Assembly (NCBI GenBank): GCA_036924285.1
Contig: JAYKYS010000004.1
Span: forward strand, 32,954,001 to 33,018,000
DNA length: 64,000 nucleotides
Direction: 5' to 3'
DNA from: Asterella californica
Lineage: Eukaryota > Streptophyta > Marchantiopsida > Marchantiales > Aytoniaceae
Under the pieces are notes generated by a model. The model searched no databases and was not told the origin of the DNA. It worked only from the letters and a program-made list of their open reading frames with translations. The position numbers and the translations under genes are program-made. The number at the start of each line of letters is the position of its first letter. The first letter of the stretch is position 1. This document shows, piece by piece, positions 35,205 through 46,330 of this stretch.

Positions 35205-35706
35205 GCGTCTCCACAAACATCAACGCTTTTGCTTACGCCCAATATTTCTTGACACATCACCCATTAACGCGGGTGGTCATCAATGTACCATCTAGCTCTT
35301 CTAGCTGTAAAGAGCCATTGTTGAAGACCTCCAAGACTCCGTAAGGACCCATCCAGCGAAGATGAAGTTTCCTAGAGAATTTGAGATGCCTGTTGGCATA
35401 CAGAAGAACCAAGTCTCCATCCGCCACAGTCACCTTCTTCAGCTTGCCATCATAGTTAACCTTACGTTGTGCTTGTATCTCGTAAGTCTTCTCCAAAGCT
35501 GCGTTCATGTCTTCTTCGAACTCCACAAAGTTCAGAAGACGATGCTCCTGGCTTTCCTCTTTTTCCATACGTTCGGTAACGGCTAACCTGTAAGTAGGGA
35601 CCTCTAACTCGATGGGAACAACAAGTGTCATCTCATAAGTTAGGTAGAAGGGTGTCTTCTGGGTGGTGACTTTAAGAGAAATCCTAAAAGCTCATAACAC
35701 AGATGG
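35205..35706 (-). pseudogene. Gypsy integrase C-terminal fragment A
   Basis: The minus-strand reading includes KVTTQKTPFYLTYEM, then a long charged helix, and the GPY/F-type module LHLRWMGPYGVLEVFNNGS ending in ELDGTLMTTRVNG. It is followed after about 20 bases by LTR A. The conserved W of the WAFR segment is a TGA stop. Its upstream end at 35706 meets an LTR fragment, so the rest of the integrase is missing. Most of the fragment is an intact 124-codon reading frame (35631-35257). Confidence 0.8.
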
Positions 35707-36114
35707 CAGCTCATCCCTTCCTACTCCGGTGCGAGAAGCAGTCGGCTGATTCTGTGCTAATGTGCTTCTTCCGTATCTTCCCTGTGCGATTAAGATTTCG
35801 ACCTCCTTGTCCTACCTACGACCATGGTGGCTACCTGATAGATACACCTTCCCCTCTCCTAGGTGGTGCGTGGTTGACGCCCATGCAGTCACGGTCGCTG
35901 TCTTCTATCTTCTGGAAGACACAACCAAGAAGACGTCTTCTCGGAAGATATCCGTCTTCCATCTTCCGAAGAAATCAACTTCTCTTACAAAAAGTTCTTA
36001 AGACCATCTTTCTTCTAAGCAAGATGTAATCTTAAGCAATAGAGTTACTTCAACTACATAGACATGTTATTAACTTCAAAAATTTCAAAAATCTTGTAAA
36101 TTGTGAGCACCACA
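35707..36114 (-). mobile_element. Truncated LTR B, subfamily 1, minus strand
   Basis: It begins TGTGGTGCTCACAATTTACA at 36114 on the minus strand, contains AAGATGGTCTTAAGAAC and the palindrome GAAGACGTCTTC (35929-35940), and stops abruptly at 35706 against integrase fragment A. It corresponds to the start of the plus-strand LTR at 38649. Confidence 0.75.
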
Positions 36115-36149
36115 TACGCTCACTCTCACATGTTTGCGTCTCCGTAAAC

Positions 36150-36638
36150 ATCAGTGCTTTTGCTTACGCCCAATATTTCTTGACACACCACCCATTGACG
36201 CGGGTGGTCATCAATGTACCATCTAGCTCTTCCAGCTGTAAGGAGTCATTGTTGAAGACCTCCAAGATTCGGTAAGGACCCATCCAGCGAAGATGAAGTT
36301 TCTCAGGGAATTTGAGATGCCACCATAGTTAACCTTGCGTTGTGCTTGTATCTCGTAAGTCTTCTCCAAAGCTACGTTCCTGTCTTCTTCGAACTCCACA
36401 AAGTTCAGAAGACGCTGCTCCTGACTTTCCTCTTCTTCCATACGTTCGATAACGGCTAACTTGTAAGTAGAGACCTCTAACTCGATGGGAACAACAGGTG
36501 TCATCTCATAAGTTAGGTAGAAGGGTGTCTTCTGGGTGGTGACTTTAGAGGAAATCCTAAAAGCTCATAACACAGATGGCAACTTCGTGTCCCAATCATA
36601 CGCATGGTTAACAGTTACCTTATTCAAAATATTACAAA
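36150..36638 (-). pseudogene. Gypsy integrase C-terminal part B (distal half of a split integrase)
   Basis: The minus-strand reading NHAYDWDTKLPSVL, stop, AFRISSKVTTQKTPFYLTYEM continues the integrase core found at 38648-37903. The two halves are separated by the 1259 bp foldback element. The GPY/F module is damaged by a deletion within KVNYGG. LTR B follows immediately. Confidence 0.75.
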
Positions 36639-36643
36639 GAAGA

Positions 36644-37902
36644 TGTCGCGACCCTCAATCTCAAGATCGGGCGCAGATGCGAGCAACGAAACCCTAGTGA
36701 ACTTGCGCTAGGTTGCAGACACTGCGAGTAGGATTGAATGGCTTGGCCGGGATCCTCTAAGTGGTTCTCTGAGCCCAAGATGGAACATTGGATTAGGACC
36801 CAAGGGCCTACCTCAAGACGACCCCAGATGAACGTTGGCCTAAGGGGGCAAGTCTGAGAAAGGACTGAAACATGAGTTTTGAGACATAGGTCTGAGACGT
36901 GGGTCTGAGACGTAGACGGACCGTGGTTCGGACGCTGGTCCGACCACAGGTTCGAGTCTGGGTCTGGACCACAGATTCTCAGAAAAATGATTAAGTGTTG
37001 GAGCTCCAATGACATTTTAGGTCGTGAACGGAGCTCCACGTAAGATCCCGAGACGACTGAGGTATCATTGGAAAAGTCTCGTCGAGAGCTTTCCAATGAT
37101 ATATAACACTCCTCGAACTGACCTCCGAGCTAGAAGTTATGACCGAACCAGGATCGAGTTGTGGTATAATTTTCAGGGACTAAAGATTTCGCGCACCTAC
37201 CTCCTTGTTGCGCCAGCGGAAGCTCTTGCTCAGTAGGTCGCAAACTTTACACCGCTAACCTGCAAACAGAATCACAAGTTAGCGTCCATGCACCACTTAT
37301 CTTATCTCAGTTTGATCCGGACCGGAGCCGGACCGTCTCCCTAACCATCAAACTCAGCAATACTAAGTCTCGACCTAGACTCGCATAGGTCGGTCTCAAA
37401 ACATGAGCAAGTCACAAGATGACTTGGGCTCTGTCCGTTCTCAAACTTGCCGAGATCTTTCCAGTGATACCTCACTCGCCTCGAGATCTTACGTGGAGCT
37501 CCGTCCACGACCTAAAACGTCGCTGGAACTCCAAGACTTAGCCATTTTTCCGAGAATCTGTGATCCAGACCCAGACTCGAACCTTGTGGTCGGATCAGCA
37601 TCCGAACCACGATCCGTCTGCGTCTCGGACCCACGTCTAAGACCTATGTCTCATACTCATGTTTCAGTCCGTTCTCAAACTTGCCCCCTTAGGTCAGCAT
37701 TCGTCTGGGGTCGTCTTGGGGTAGGCCTTAGGTCCTAATCCAATGTTCCAACTTGGACTCAAAGAACCACTTAAGGTTCCTCTGATCTCGACTTCCCGGT
37801 CAAGTCGTTCAGTCCTACTCGCAGCGCCTGCAACCTAGCGCAAGTCCACTAGAGTTCTGTTGCTCGCGTCTGCGCCCTATCTTGAGATTGAGGATCACGA
37901 CA
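36644..37902. mobile_element. 1259 bp foldback element with about 450 bp inverted arms
   Basis: The arms at 36644-37085 and about 37445-37902 match as reverse complements throughout. Shared landmarks are the terminal TGTCGYGAYCCTCAATCTC, ACTTGCGCTAGGTTGCAG, GGAACATTGGATTAGGACC, AAGGGGGCAAGT and GGAGCTCCACGTAAGATC. The element begins TGTCGCG and ends CACGACA. It interrupts a gypsy integrase frame. The flanks are GAAGA (36639-36643) and GAAAA (37903-37907), a possible 5 bp target-site duplication with one mismatch. The centre (37085-37445) is unrelated to coding sequence but recurs at 63195-63490. It could be a non-autonomous foldback element or two solo LTRs joined head to head. Confidence 0.75.
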
Positions 37903-38648
37903 GAAAACCATTCGACTTCTCTATTAGTCTGTTAGCTTTCGAGTTGTACGGTGTCGTCTTCCGATGCTTTATCCTGAAGTATTGGGTCAACAAAGAAATA
38001 GTCTCATTTAGAAAATGAGACCCTTATCTGATACTAGTTCCAGCGGGCATCCATATCGAGTGACGATGTTGTGCCAGAGAAACCTGACCACCACTACAGC
38101 GTCGTTCTTCCTTGTGGCTTCGCCCTCTACCATCTCCGTGGCATAATCTGTAGCTATTAAGATGTACTGTGCTCGTGTTCTTCTAGCTACCGGGGCGATT
38201 GGTCCAACAAAGTCAATTCTCCACTTTTCAAAAGGAGCAAGCGGAAGAATGGGAGTAAGAGGCCACCTAGTAGTAGCTGTTGGTCTTCCCACCCTTTGGC
38301 ACGCATCCATTTTCTGATCTCTTGAAAAGTGTCTCTGTACATGGTCGGTCATCAGTTGCCGGCGTCCAACATCTTCTTCATCGTGATCTTCAGCCCATAG
38401 TGACCTCCAGCATCTTCGTAGTGAAGACTCGTGATCACTGGCTTATCTCTGAAGGCTCAAGGCATCTTCTTAGCTTCTCGTCATGTCCTTTCCTAAACAA
38501 GATATCTTAGAAGATGGTGTAGGGGCCCGCCTTGTGTAAGAAGACAGCCTTCTGCTCGACATCCAATCCCTCGGTGTACTGTTGATCTTTCAAGAACTTC
38601 CTCAAGTCCTTGAAGATCGATTCTTCTGTGGAAGTCGCATAAATTAGA
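37903..38648 (-). pseudogene. Gypsy integrase N-terminal and catalytic core (proximal half)
   Basis: Reading from 38648 down, a linker (STEESIFKDLRKFLKDQQY) leads into the zinc-binding region (HYEDAGGHYGLKITMKKMLDAG, later CQRVGRP). The DDE core follows with IDFVGPIAP, ILIATDYATEMVEGEA and LELVSDKGLIF, the D of VSDKG being the second catalytic Asp. A frameshift near 38010 is followed by FLNETISLLTQYF and TTPYNSKANRLIEKSN, where the expected Glu position (NRLIEKSN) survives. Stops are present near 38345 and elsewhere. Its start abuts the plus-strand LTR at 38649, its end the foldback element. Confidence 0.8.
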
Positions 38649-40355
38649 TGTGGTGTCCACAATTTACAGGATGTACGAAATTTTGAAATTTTTGAAGTTA
38701 ATCATATGTCCGTGTAATTGAATTAACCTTGTTGTTTAAGATTACATCTTGCTTAGAAGAAAGATGGTCTTAAGAACTTTTTTGTAAGAAGTCGACTTCT
38801 TTCGAAGACGGAAGAAGGACATCTTTCGAGAAGACGTCTTCCCGCCCAGGTCTTCGGAAGACGGAAGACGTGTGTCTTCCAGAAGACAGCGACCGCGACT
38901 ACATGGACGTCAACCACGCACCACCCAATAAGAGGGTAGGTGTACCTACCAGGTAGTCCAAGGTAGTAGGTAGGTCAGGTAGGTCGAAGAACCCCTAACT
39001 ACGCAAGAAGATATGAGAGAAGCGCATTAGCGCAGAAACCATCGACTGCTTTCTGCATCGAAGGCATTAGCGCAGAAGATAGAATTAGGAGATGCTGAAT
39101 TGAGTGAGGAGGACCAGCAGAGTGAAATAGTGGACAACAAGGATCGAATCGTAGCTAGAGAGAGAGCAAGGACGATTTTTTGAGAATAGGAAGCACCATC
39201 GAGTTGAAGGAGTCTCCTGTAGATTCCCAGAAGCAGACATTGAAGAGCGATTGAAGAAGAATCGGAGGCGGAGCACTGATCGATTGAGAAGTAGCAAGAC
39301 GTGACGTCAGATTGACGATAGAAGTAGTTCTGTGACATCGCATTGAAAGCTGAGGTGGAGCCGGAAGCGCATAGAAGACTGAAGGCACTACGGGAAGCAG
39401 CCAGAAGACTGTTTAAAATTCTTCCCATGTTCTTTTCTCTTCCCACCGCTTCTTTCCCCTGGTTTAGTGTTCCCCGCGCTTCCCCGATTGTTTGCAGGAA
39501 ACTCATCGATCGTTTTCTCCATCCCGAATTTTCCTACTATGAAATTGGGCGCGGAAGCGCTGCCCAATTTTCGACAGCCATCTTCTCGCTTCTTCTCGAG
39601 CTATAATCGAGCTTTCCTGTCCGTCATTCTTAAGTTTGATCCCTCAGCTATCAATTTTCTTATCCTACCGCCCCTCTACTCCCGAATCCCTAGACAGAAG
39701 ACGCTTCGGAAGATATGAACATCTTTAGAAGACGCTTCTGAAACCTGAACATCTTCAGAAGACGCTTCTGGATGTCTGAACTCTTCGAAAGACGACTATG
39801 TGTAATTTGTATCAAGAGTGGACTGGATTTGCTTTTGTGTTAAGAGAGGTTTGGTACGAATCCTGAGTGACTGGGTGAGTTGTTTGTTGTTTCGAGAAGC
39901 AAGAAGTTGGGAACTATGCCTGTGCCTCCCGATCTTCCGAGCGTCTCAAATCCACATCTTCCTAGAGAGAGTAGAAGAATGAAAAGGCTGGCAGAATGCG
40001 CGAGAAGACGTGAGGGTCCTTTACGGGTCTCTTCTGTCAAATCCATAGCAGCCTTTTCCTTCTTCCCGAACTTAGAAGAGAGATGTGAGAAGTCTTGCTG
40101 GTAGAATCCGGAGAGAATGATCGAGGGTCATGTCTTCCCGTCATGCAGCAAGCTTCTTCTAGGTGTATATGAGAGGTGAGAAGATTGGTTAGATATAGCT
40201 CGGAAGACGAGAGCTACTTAGGAAGCATTGTTAGAATCTCGGAAGACGAAATAGCTGTCTTCTGGAAGACTAGATTCGTCTTCTGAAGTGGAAGCTAGAC
40301 TGTGAGAAATTGGGAAGGACTGAGCCTTCGGCTCACAGTAAGTGCGTGTGGCTTA
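38649..40355 (+). mobile_element. 5' LTR of a plus-strand gypsy-type element, subfamily 1
   Basis: The LTR begins TGTGGTGTCCACAATTTACA at 38649, directly against the minus-strand integrase. It is rich in GAAGAC/GTCTTC and carries GAAGACGTCTTC at 38830-38841. It ends before GTGTAACAGAGC (40356-40366), which resembles the initiator-tRNA-Met primer binding site (TGGTATCAGAGC). A segment at 39840-40150 matches the inverted copy at 62760-62440. The 3' boundary is set by the primer site and is approximate. No matching 3' LTR of this copy lies downstream. Confidence 0.6.
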
Positions 40356-40374
40356 GTGTAACAGAGCTTGAAGT

Positions 40375-42541
40375 ATGTCGATGCATCCTCGAGGGTTGGT
40401 GTTACCGACAGTAGAGTTGGCAGAGGCCAAACCCTTCATCAAGGAGTTGGGTCTCGACTTCTTCCTGTGGGATTGGAACCTCGCAGACCATGGTCTTCTG
40501 GAGGAGGTTTGGACAGCATTGCCTACCCGCAACCGTACCTTCCATAGGCCAAAAGCAGAGAACCGAAGATATGAATTAGAGAAGAAGATCCTACCCATGA
40601 TCTCGGGGAAGTGGCACTTGTCGGAGAGCACATCTTGCCTCTTCATGGAGGACAGACAGGGAAGAAACGGATGGAAGGTCGAAGCTTACTGGGAGCCGCA
40701 GAAGCGTCTTCTAGCGAAGCTGTTCCTTCACCTCTTTCTCAAAGAAAAGACGCAGAATACGAGATACCTTGGAGACCAAGACGTGGAGTTCCTGGAAGCC
40801 GTTTGGGAAGGGTTGCTCATCAACTGGGGCGCTTTCTTCCACGTATATGTGTAGACAGAACTGGTGTACTTTGGCACCCCGGCAGGAGGACACCTCACCC
40901 CGTTCTTCTGTTATCTGTACGTGTCCAAGGAGGACCTGACAGAAGATCAGTTGGAGAGATATGGACCAATAGGGCAGCACGAGGTAAAGGAGGAGACCTC
41001 GGGAGAAGACGACCGAGCCGCGGTCATGACTCCCCCTCCCACCTAATGCCGCAGATGAGACCAGACACTCATCAGAAGACGACTCCAATGGTTCGGAAGA
41101 TGCGACACCACCGAGGAAGATATGACCTAGGAGCGTGCCTAGGAAGATCACTTTCTTCTCGATCATTCACTCTAGATCGGAGTCCGACTCTCAAGAGGAG
41201 CCCCTGAGTGTCCGAGCTGCGCAGAAGACCGCTTCTGTCTCTTCAGGGAGTCTTCCGAAGACTCCAGAAGACGAAGGTTGGATGGACATTCCTACTGCGA
41301 CGTGAGGAAATGCAGTGAAGAGAACCGCTTCTGCCATGGGGAATGATCTTCCATCCCGAAAGATGAGAAGAATAGTGTCTTCTCGTGCGCAGAAGCAGAA
41401 GAGCACATTGGTGGAAGAGACATCCTTGCCTTTGGAAGACAAGGAAGACACCTCCGATCGAATTGTGGAGATGAATATGTCTTCCGCGAGAAGAAGACTG
41501 GAGGAGTTCAGCGCCTTCTTCCATTCGGAGATCTAGCTAGCTATGGAGTTGGTGGAGAAGCGCGCGATGGCTCAGGAGAAGCCACTGCGACCTGGATTCG
41601 GTCTGTGCACCCTGATGCAGCAGGAAGAGGTCCAGAAGAAGGTGGAAGCGATGGAAGCCAACCTCCGCACCATGGAGAAGCTCGCAGCGAAGTACAAGAC
41701 GGAAGCAACCGCTTCTGCCAAGGAGTCAGCACAGCTGAGGAAGAGCAACCAGGAGTTGCAGGCACGTCTACAGCAGCGTGACAGGTTTTGCGGGTCAAAG
41801 GTAAGATCACCACCCTCGCAGAGAAGAAGACAACGTGGAAGACATTGCGGGAAGCCGCAGAAGCACAGGTTGCAGCAGAGAAGATGCAGTGGGAAGTAGC
41901 AGAAGCTCGCGCGCAGGGATTGCTAGCACAGACGGTGGAAGCTTCTCACCCTAGCCAAGGAGTGGGATGACGAATCCAGAGCGATGCTAGTGGAGTGCAA
42001 GAAGAGTATGTTCCGTTATCTGGATCGGCAGATTGAGAGATTGAAGACACTTTACGGTCTTCCTTCGATTCCGCCACCAGCGACTGCATCTTCCCAAGCT
42101 CCAAGACCAGCGATCGAGACAGATTTTGAGAAGGAGGAGTTCGACCTCGCTGTCCACTTGGTAGTGACAGCATTGGAAGCCTAGAAGACTACAGAAGAAG
42201 CCTCGGAAGACAAGATGTCTTCTGGAAGACAGGAAGAAGAGTTGTCTTCCCAGGTGTTTCGAGTGGAGGAGGTGACTTCCTCGGACCACTGCGAGATCAA
42301 CACAGCTCCCAGCGTCGAACAAGTACCTCAGAAGAGCGAGGAAGCGCAAGTCGACTCAGCTTCCCAGAAGATGCTTCCGTCTTCCGAAGCCGCACCAGCT
42401 GAGCCAGCCATGAATGTTGAGGAGGAAGCCATCTCAGTGACACCCGAGGTATTCGCAGGGCTTCCCACCTTATCAGAAGCTGAGTTAGGAGTTCAGGTAG
42501 GAGCAGATCAGGAGGAGATCGCATCCGAGCAATTAGAGTAG
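40375..42541 (+). pseudogene. Retroelement ORF1 with N-terminal globular part and coiled coil
   Basis: This ORF occupies the gag position, just after the LTR and primer site. The first part (40375-40854) reads KPFIKELGLDFFLWDWN, LLEEVWTALP, RYELEKKILPMISGKWHL and YLGDQDVEFLEAVWEGL. After an in-frame stop it continues LTPFFCYLYVSKEDLTEDQ, an acidic region, RIVEMNMSSARRRLEEFSAF, and a long predicted coiled coil (KRAMAQEKP to LQARLQQRD, 41560-41790; further heptads to 41940). It ends in an acidic Glu/Ser-rich tail. No CCHC knuckle is seen. A related minus-strand copy lies at 47376-46330. Several stops and frameshifts make this a relic. Function is unknown; structural (gag-like) by position. Confidence 0.65.
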
Positions 42542-43158
42542 ACAACAAGCACAGAATACAAGTTGACTTATCTAAACTTAGTAGGACCCGAATTTGCTAT
42601 CTTAGGAGGTGACCGTTTCCATGTAATTTTAGAGATTGCAAGTGAGGATTGGAGGGTAACTCTCTCCTGCGCCTCTAAGGTGGTAGTATAAGTTAGAAGA
42701 CAGAGTAGGATTTCATGCACATGGTGCACACACTACTGTGCGCACTCAACACATTATTGTACGTACACATTAGACACATTGTGAGCACAGTACACACTAC
42801 ACCCGATGTTAGAGACATACGAATAGATTGGGATTACACCGGAGGGGTCTGCATCCTCGCTTCCAGCTGTGGTTCAAAGATGTAGATGGAGGTAGTGGAC
42901 AGTTTAGAGCAGGGAACGGCATCATCGTGTAGTCTTGTTGCTAAGCTTGTGTGCCGAGGAGCAGGAGCAGGAAGTAGAGGGAGTGAGCTTCCCGACACCA
43001 ATGTGCTTTCTTCTCGGGGAATGGATTTTGGATTTGAGTGCAGAAGCTTTGTTTGTGTCTTCTGGACAGTGGGTTTTCTCGAATTCACACCCAATTGTGC
43101 ATGAGAAGTCTTCTCTTTGAGTGGCGGTGATTGTTAGAAGCTGTGCAGAGTCAAAGCT
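42542..43158. other. Downstream remnant of the plus-strand element; no gene
   Basis: The segment after ORF1 carries no protease or polymerase reading. Sequence of unknown origin reaches the subfamily 2 LTR fragment near 43160. The pol genes expected after ORF1 are absent, so the element was deleted or truncated here. Confidence 0.4.
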
Positions 43159-43159
43159 T

Positions 43160-43978
43160 GTCTCATCCAATGGAGCACTTAGGATCCACGTAGGGACGGT
43201 CCTATGGATAAGCGATCTCAGAAGACGGAGTAGTTTTTACAGCAGAAGACGACATCCTCAAGTAGAAGACTGTGTAACTGTAAGCGAATTTGTTGTCTTC
43301 CTCCCCAAATTACTACAAGCAAGGATGGCTTGTTAGTCAAGATCCGGACATTTAATTTCTCATTTTTATCTTGTTTCTCTTGTTTGGATTTTCTTTTCTT
43401 CCCCATCTTTTCTCATCTTCCTATCTTCTTCTAGTGAGCTTCCGAGACTTCTATTGAGCTTCCGTGAAAGTGAATGTCGTTGTAGTGCTGCAGGAAGACC
43501 GTTTCCGTAGACAGAAGCCTGGGAAGGCTACAGGGGGCATACACCCTGTGATTGATCTAACCCGTTGGGATTTGGAAGAGGAATGTGTGACAGACATTGC
43601 TAGTTCGACTTCTACGAAGCAGGAGCAGTCTTCTGGAGGTGTGAGAAGCCGAGTTGAACCCCCAGAAGTCGAGAATTGCTTCGGGAAGATTGTGTTGAGA
43701 AGACTGGAAGAAATGACCTAGAAGCAGGACGCGTCTTCCTGAGCTTCCCTGTAGATAATTGTGTGACATTATAGGTGGTAGTTGTCTGTTTAGGTCTAGA
43801 GCACCTTTTGAAGGGTCTGGAAGCCGTGAGGTTTTGTGAGAAGACGGGATTTCTAGATAAAACCCGTGTGTTTGTGTTTTGAACAGATCTTAGAACTTAG
43901 AGCAGCAATACTTGTGCAAATCCTCTGTGGGAACGATATCTTGTAAATGGACAAAAGGAGAAATCCTGCGTCACTACA
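43160..43978 (+). mobile_element. Subfamily 2 LTR fragment plus start of gag, plus strand
   Basis: From CATCCAATGGAGCACTTAGGATCC onward the sequence matches the reverse complement of 35060-34070, including the LTR part and the gag start (LELRAAILVQILCGND). It ends abruptly at about 43978, where minus-strand RNase H sequence begins. It lacks the TGTGGTG start of the LTR. Confidence 0.7.
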
Positions 43979-44423
43979 CTAGGTCAGAAGACCTAATCTC
44001 GTCTTCTGGGAAGCAGGCCGTATGTCCCCCCTTAGATGATAGTGTCTCTGGAGAAACTCGAAACAACTTCTTTTCTGGAAACTCGTCTTCCACTTCGTCT
44101 TCTCGACGTTCTGTCTCCAATCTGGATAGGTAGTCAGCTTTAACATGCTGTCTTCCAGGCTTATACTCCAATGTGTAAGTAAATTCCTGGAGTAGAAGAA
44201 TCCACTTAGCTATCCTACCAAACAAATCTGCTTTCTTCACTAGATGTTTCAAAGAAAAATGATCCACATAAAAGACAAATGGATTTGCTAGAAGATAGTG
44301 CTTAAACTTCCTACAAGAGTAAATCATGCCCAAGACACTCCCTTTCAGTTGTAGAGTACTTCTTCTCTGCATCACTGAGTTGTCTTCCCGCATAGTAGAT
44401 GGAATAATCTTTCTTCTTCTCAT
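43979..44423 (-). pseudogene. Gypsy RNase H fragment
   Basis: The minus-strand frame continues the RT with KKIIPSTMREDNSVMQRR, FKHYLLANPFVFYVDHFSLKHL, and LLQEFTYTLEYKPGRQHVKADYLSRLE. FYVDH and ADYLSR are RNase H landmarks of Ty3/gypsy pol. The reading is offset from the RT frame by a frameshift near 44425. It ends at the junction with the plus-strand gag fragment, and its integrase continuation is found only beyond the insertion, at 38648. Confidence 0.8.
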
Positions 44424-45579
44424 CTTTTTAACTTAGTACCACCCCTATGACAAAAGCAGAAACATCCACATACATGTGGAAGATCCTCCTCCAATCAGGT
44501 GGTCTTAGGACAGGAGATTCTGACAGAAGTCGTTTCATCTCTTCGAACGCTTCTTGCTGCTCAGAAGTCCAGACGTAAGGTTCGTCCTTCTTAAGCAACT
44601 TGGTAAGTCTTCCTGCTACCTCTACATACCTGTCAATAAACCTCCTGTAGTATCTTACGTTGCCCAGGAAACTTCTCAACTGAGTCAGGTTAGCAGGTGG
44701 GTGAAGTTTCATGATAACTTCCACCTTAGCACAGTCGACTTCTATACCTCTTCCAGAAATCCTATGTCCTAGCAAAATTCCTTTTGACATACCAAAGAAG
44801 CAGTTCTCATGGTGAAGAGCCAAACGATGCTCTATACACTTCAAAAAACACTTCATCAGAAATATCAGATGATCTTCCTTCGATCCAAACACGCAAAAAT
44901 CATCCAAGAAGATCTCCATGAGAGCACAAAGATACTCCTCAAAGATGGTAATCATCAGTCTCTGGAATGTGACAGGTGCGTTGCATAAACCAAACGGCAT
45001 TTGGTTGTACGCGTACGTGTCTCAATAAGTGGTAAAAGTGATTTTCGACTTGTCTTCTTCTCTGATTGAAACTTGATTGTACCCAGAATATCCATCCAGG
45101 AAGCTGTAGAACTCATGTCTTGCTACCTAGTCTAACACAGCATCTGTGAAGGGTAAAGGATGATGATCCTTCTTCGTGCCCAAGTTCAGCTTTCAGAAGT
45201 CCTGACACACTCGGATCTTATCTGTTTGCTTTTTCGGCACGATGACAATAGGAGCTACCCACTCACTACTAAGTACTGAGAAGATGACACATGTCTTCAA
45301 GTACTGATTGATCTGATCCTTCACCAAGAGCGAGTACTTGGGGTTGAGACTGTACTGCTTTTGCCGTGTAGGAACAACGCCCTCCAGCAAATCAATGCGA
45401 TGCTCTCCCAGCTCTCGAGGTATGTCCTTCATGTCTTTTATGATCCAAGCGAAGACGTCCTGGAACTCTATCAAAAGTTCTCTAAAGTCTTCCAACTGCT
45501 GGTCCTCGATCACCTTGGAAAGCTTCAGCTTCTTCCCATGAGCAACCTCCAGTTCTTGCAGATCATCAGGGTTCACCAT
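44424..45579 (-). pseudogene. Ty3/gypsy reverse transcriptase
   Basis: RT N-terminal motifs lie at 45579-45193 (VFAWIIKDMKDIP, then EWVAPIVIVPKKQTDKIRVCQDF). Stops and frameshifts interrupt between 45190 and 45000. The second half (45000-44428) is a 190-codon open frame with MPFGLCNAPVTFQRLM, the catalytic MEIFLDDFCVF (normally Y/F-x-DD), LGHRISGRGIEVD, RSFLGNVRYYRRFI and the RT-RNase H connection (VWTSEQQEAFEEMK). Order and spacing are typical of chromoviral-type plant gypsy pol; the assignment below superfamily is uncertain. Confidence 0.85.
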
Positions 45580-46330
45580 TCCTTCAGTGTGGCTATACTC
45601 ACTGGCACCAAAATACTCCGGTTTGGGAGCTTTTTCCAGTTCAGATTCGTCTTTTGGAAGACCACCGAACTGGTCTTCTGAAGGGAAGACAGTACTTTAG
45701 TCTTCTGGAAGACAGTACTTAAGTCTTCTGGAAGACTAACTAATTGGTCTTCTGGAAAGAAGATAGTACTTTCGTCTTCTGGAAGCTCCTCTTCCGCAAT
45801 TTCGTAGCACTCAATGTATCCACAAATCACTTCTTCTGCGCTACTTCTATAGTACACAAGTTATTCACCACAAACTCATCATATCCTCCTTCAATGTCAG
45901 AAGACGCAGCTGAGTCTTCGGACGTGTACCCCTCAGTCGTAGAAGGAGTTTCACCTTGATGTCCAATCTTCATCCAAGAGAGTGAGACTTTGGTCTTCTC
46001 GCCCGGCTTGGGTGTAGGATTAGGAAACCTCAAACGATGTCTTCTTCAATCGGTATGTACATTTGCAGCCATGATCTTCCTATCAACACCTGATATCCAA
46101 CCTTAGCTACAGGTCGCAAAATGATGTAAGTGAGATAAAAAGATACTCTCCCAATCACTGTCAAGACATCTTTTAGTTGTCCCAAAGGTTGTCTTCTGGT
46201 CTGATCCACCATTCTGAGTATTCTCGGGATAGGTTAGAACTCAATGAAACCTAGGGCATGTGCAATTTCTTCAGTCATGATGTTAACTCCGGAGTCGGAG
46301 TCTTGCGAAGTGCTTCCAGTGATTGCGCCA
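45580..46330 (-). pseudogene. Retroviral-type aspartic protease region and PR-RT spacer
   Basis: On the minus strand DSDSGVNIMTEEIAHALGF (near 46310-46255) retains the DSG catalytic triad of the pepsin-like retroelement protease. RPVAKVGYQVLIGRSWLQ (near 46110-46060) is its C-terminal LIGR-W-L block. Stops lie between them. The spacer toward RT carries a repeated Leu/Pro/Glu-Asp segment (LPEDQLVSLPEDL, KTKVLSSLQKT) encoded by repeated GTCTTCTGGAAGAC-type DNA. Confidence 0.65.

Noticed and set aside
40611..41207. 198-codon ORF overlapping ORF1
   Set aside because: It is a shifted frame of the ORF1 relic; the ORF1 frame is the one matched by the second copy at 46.4-47.4 kb.
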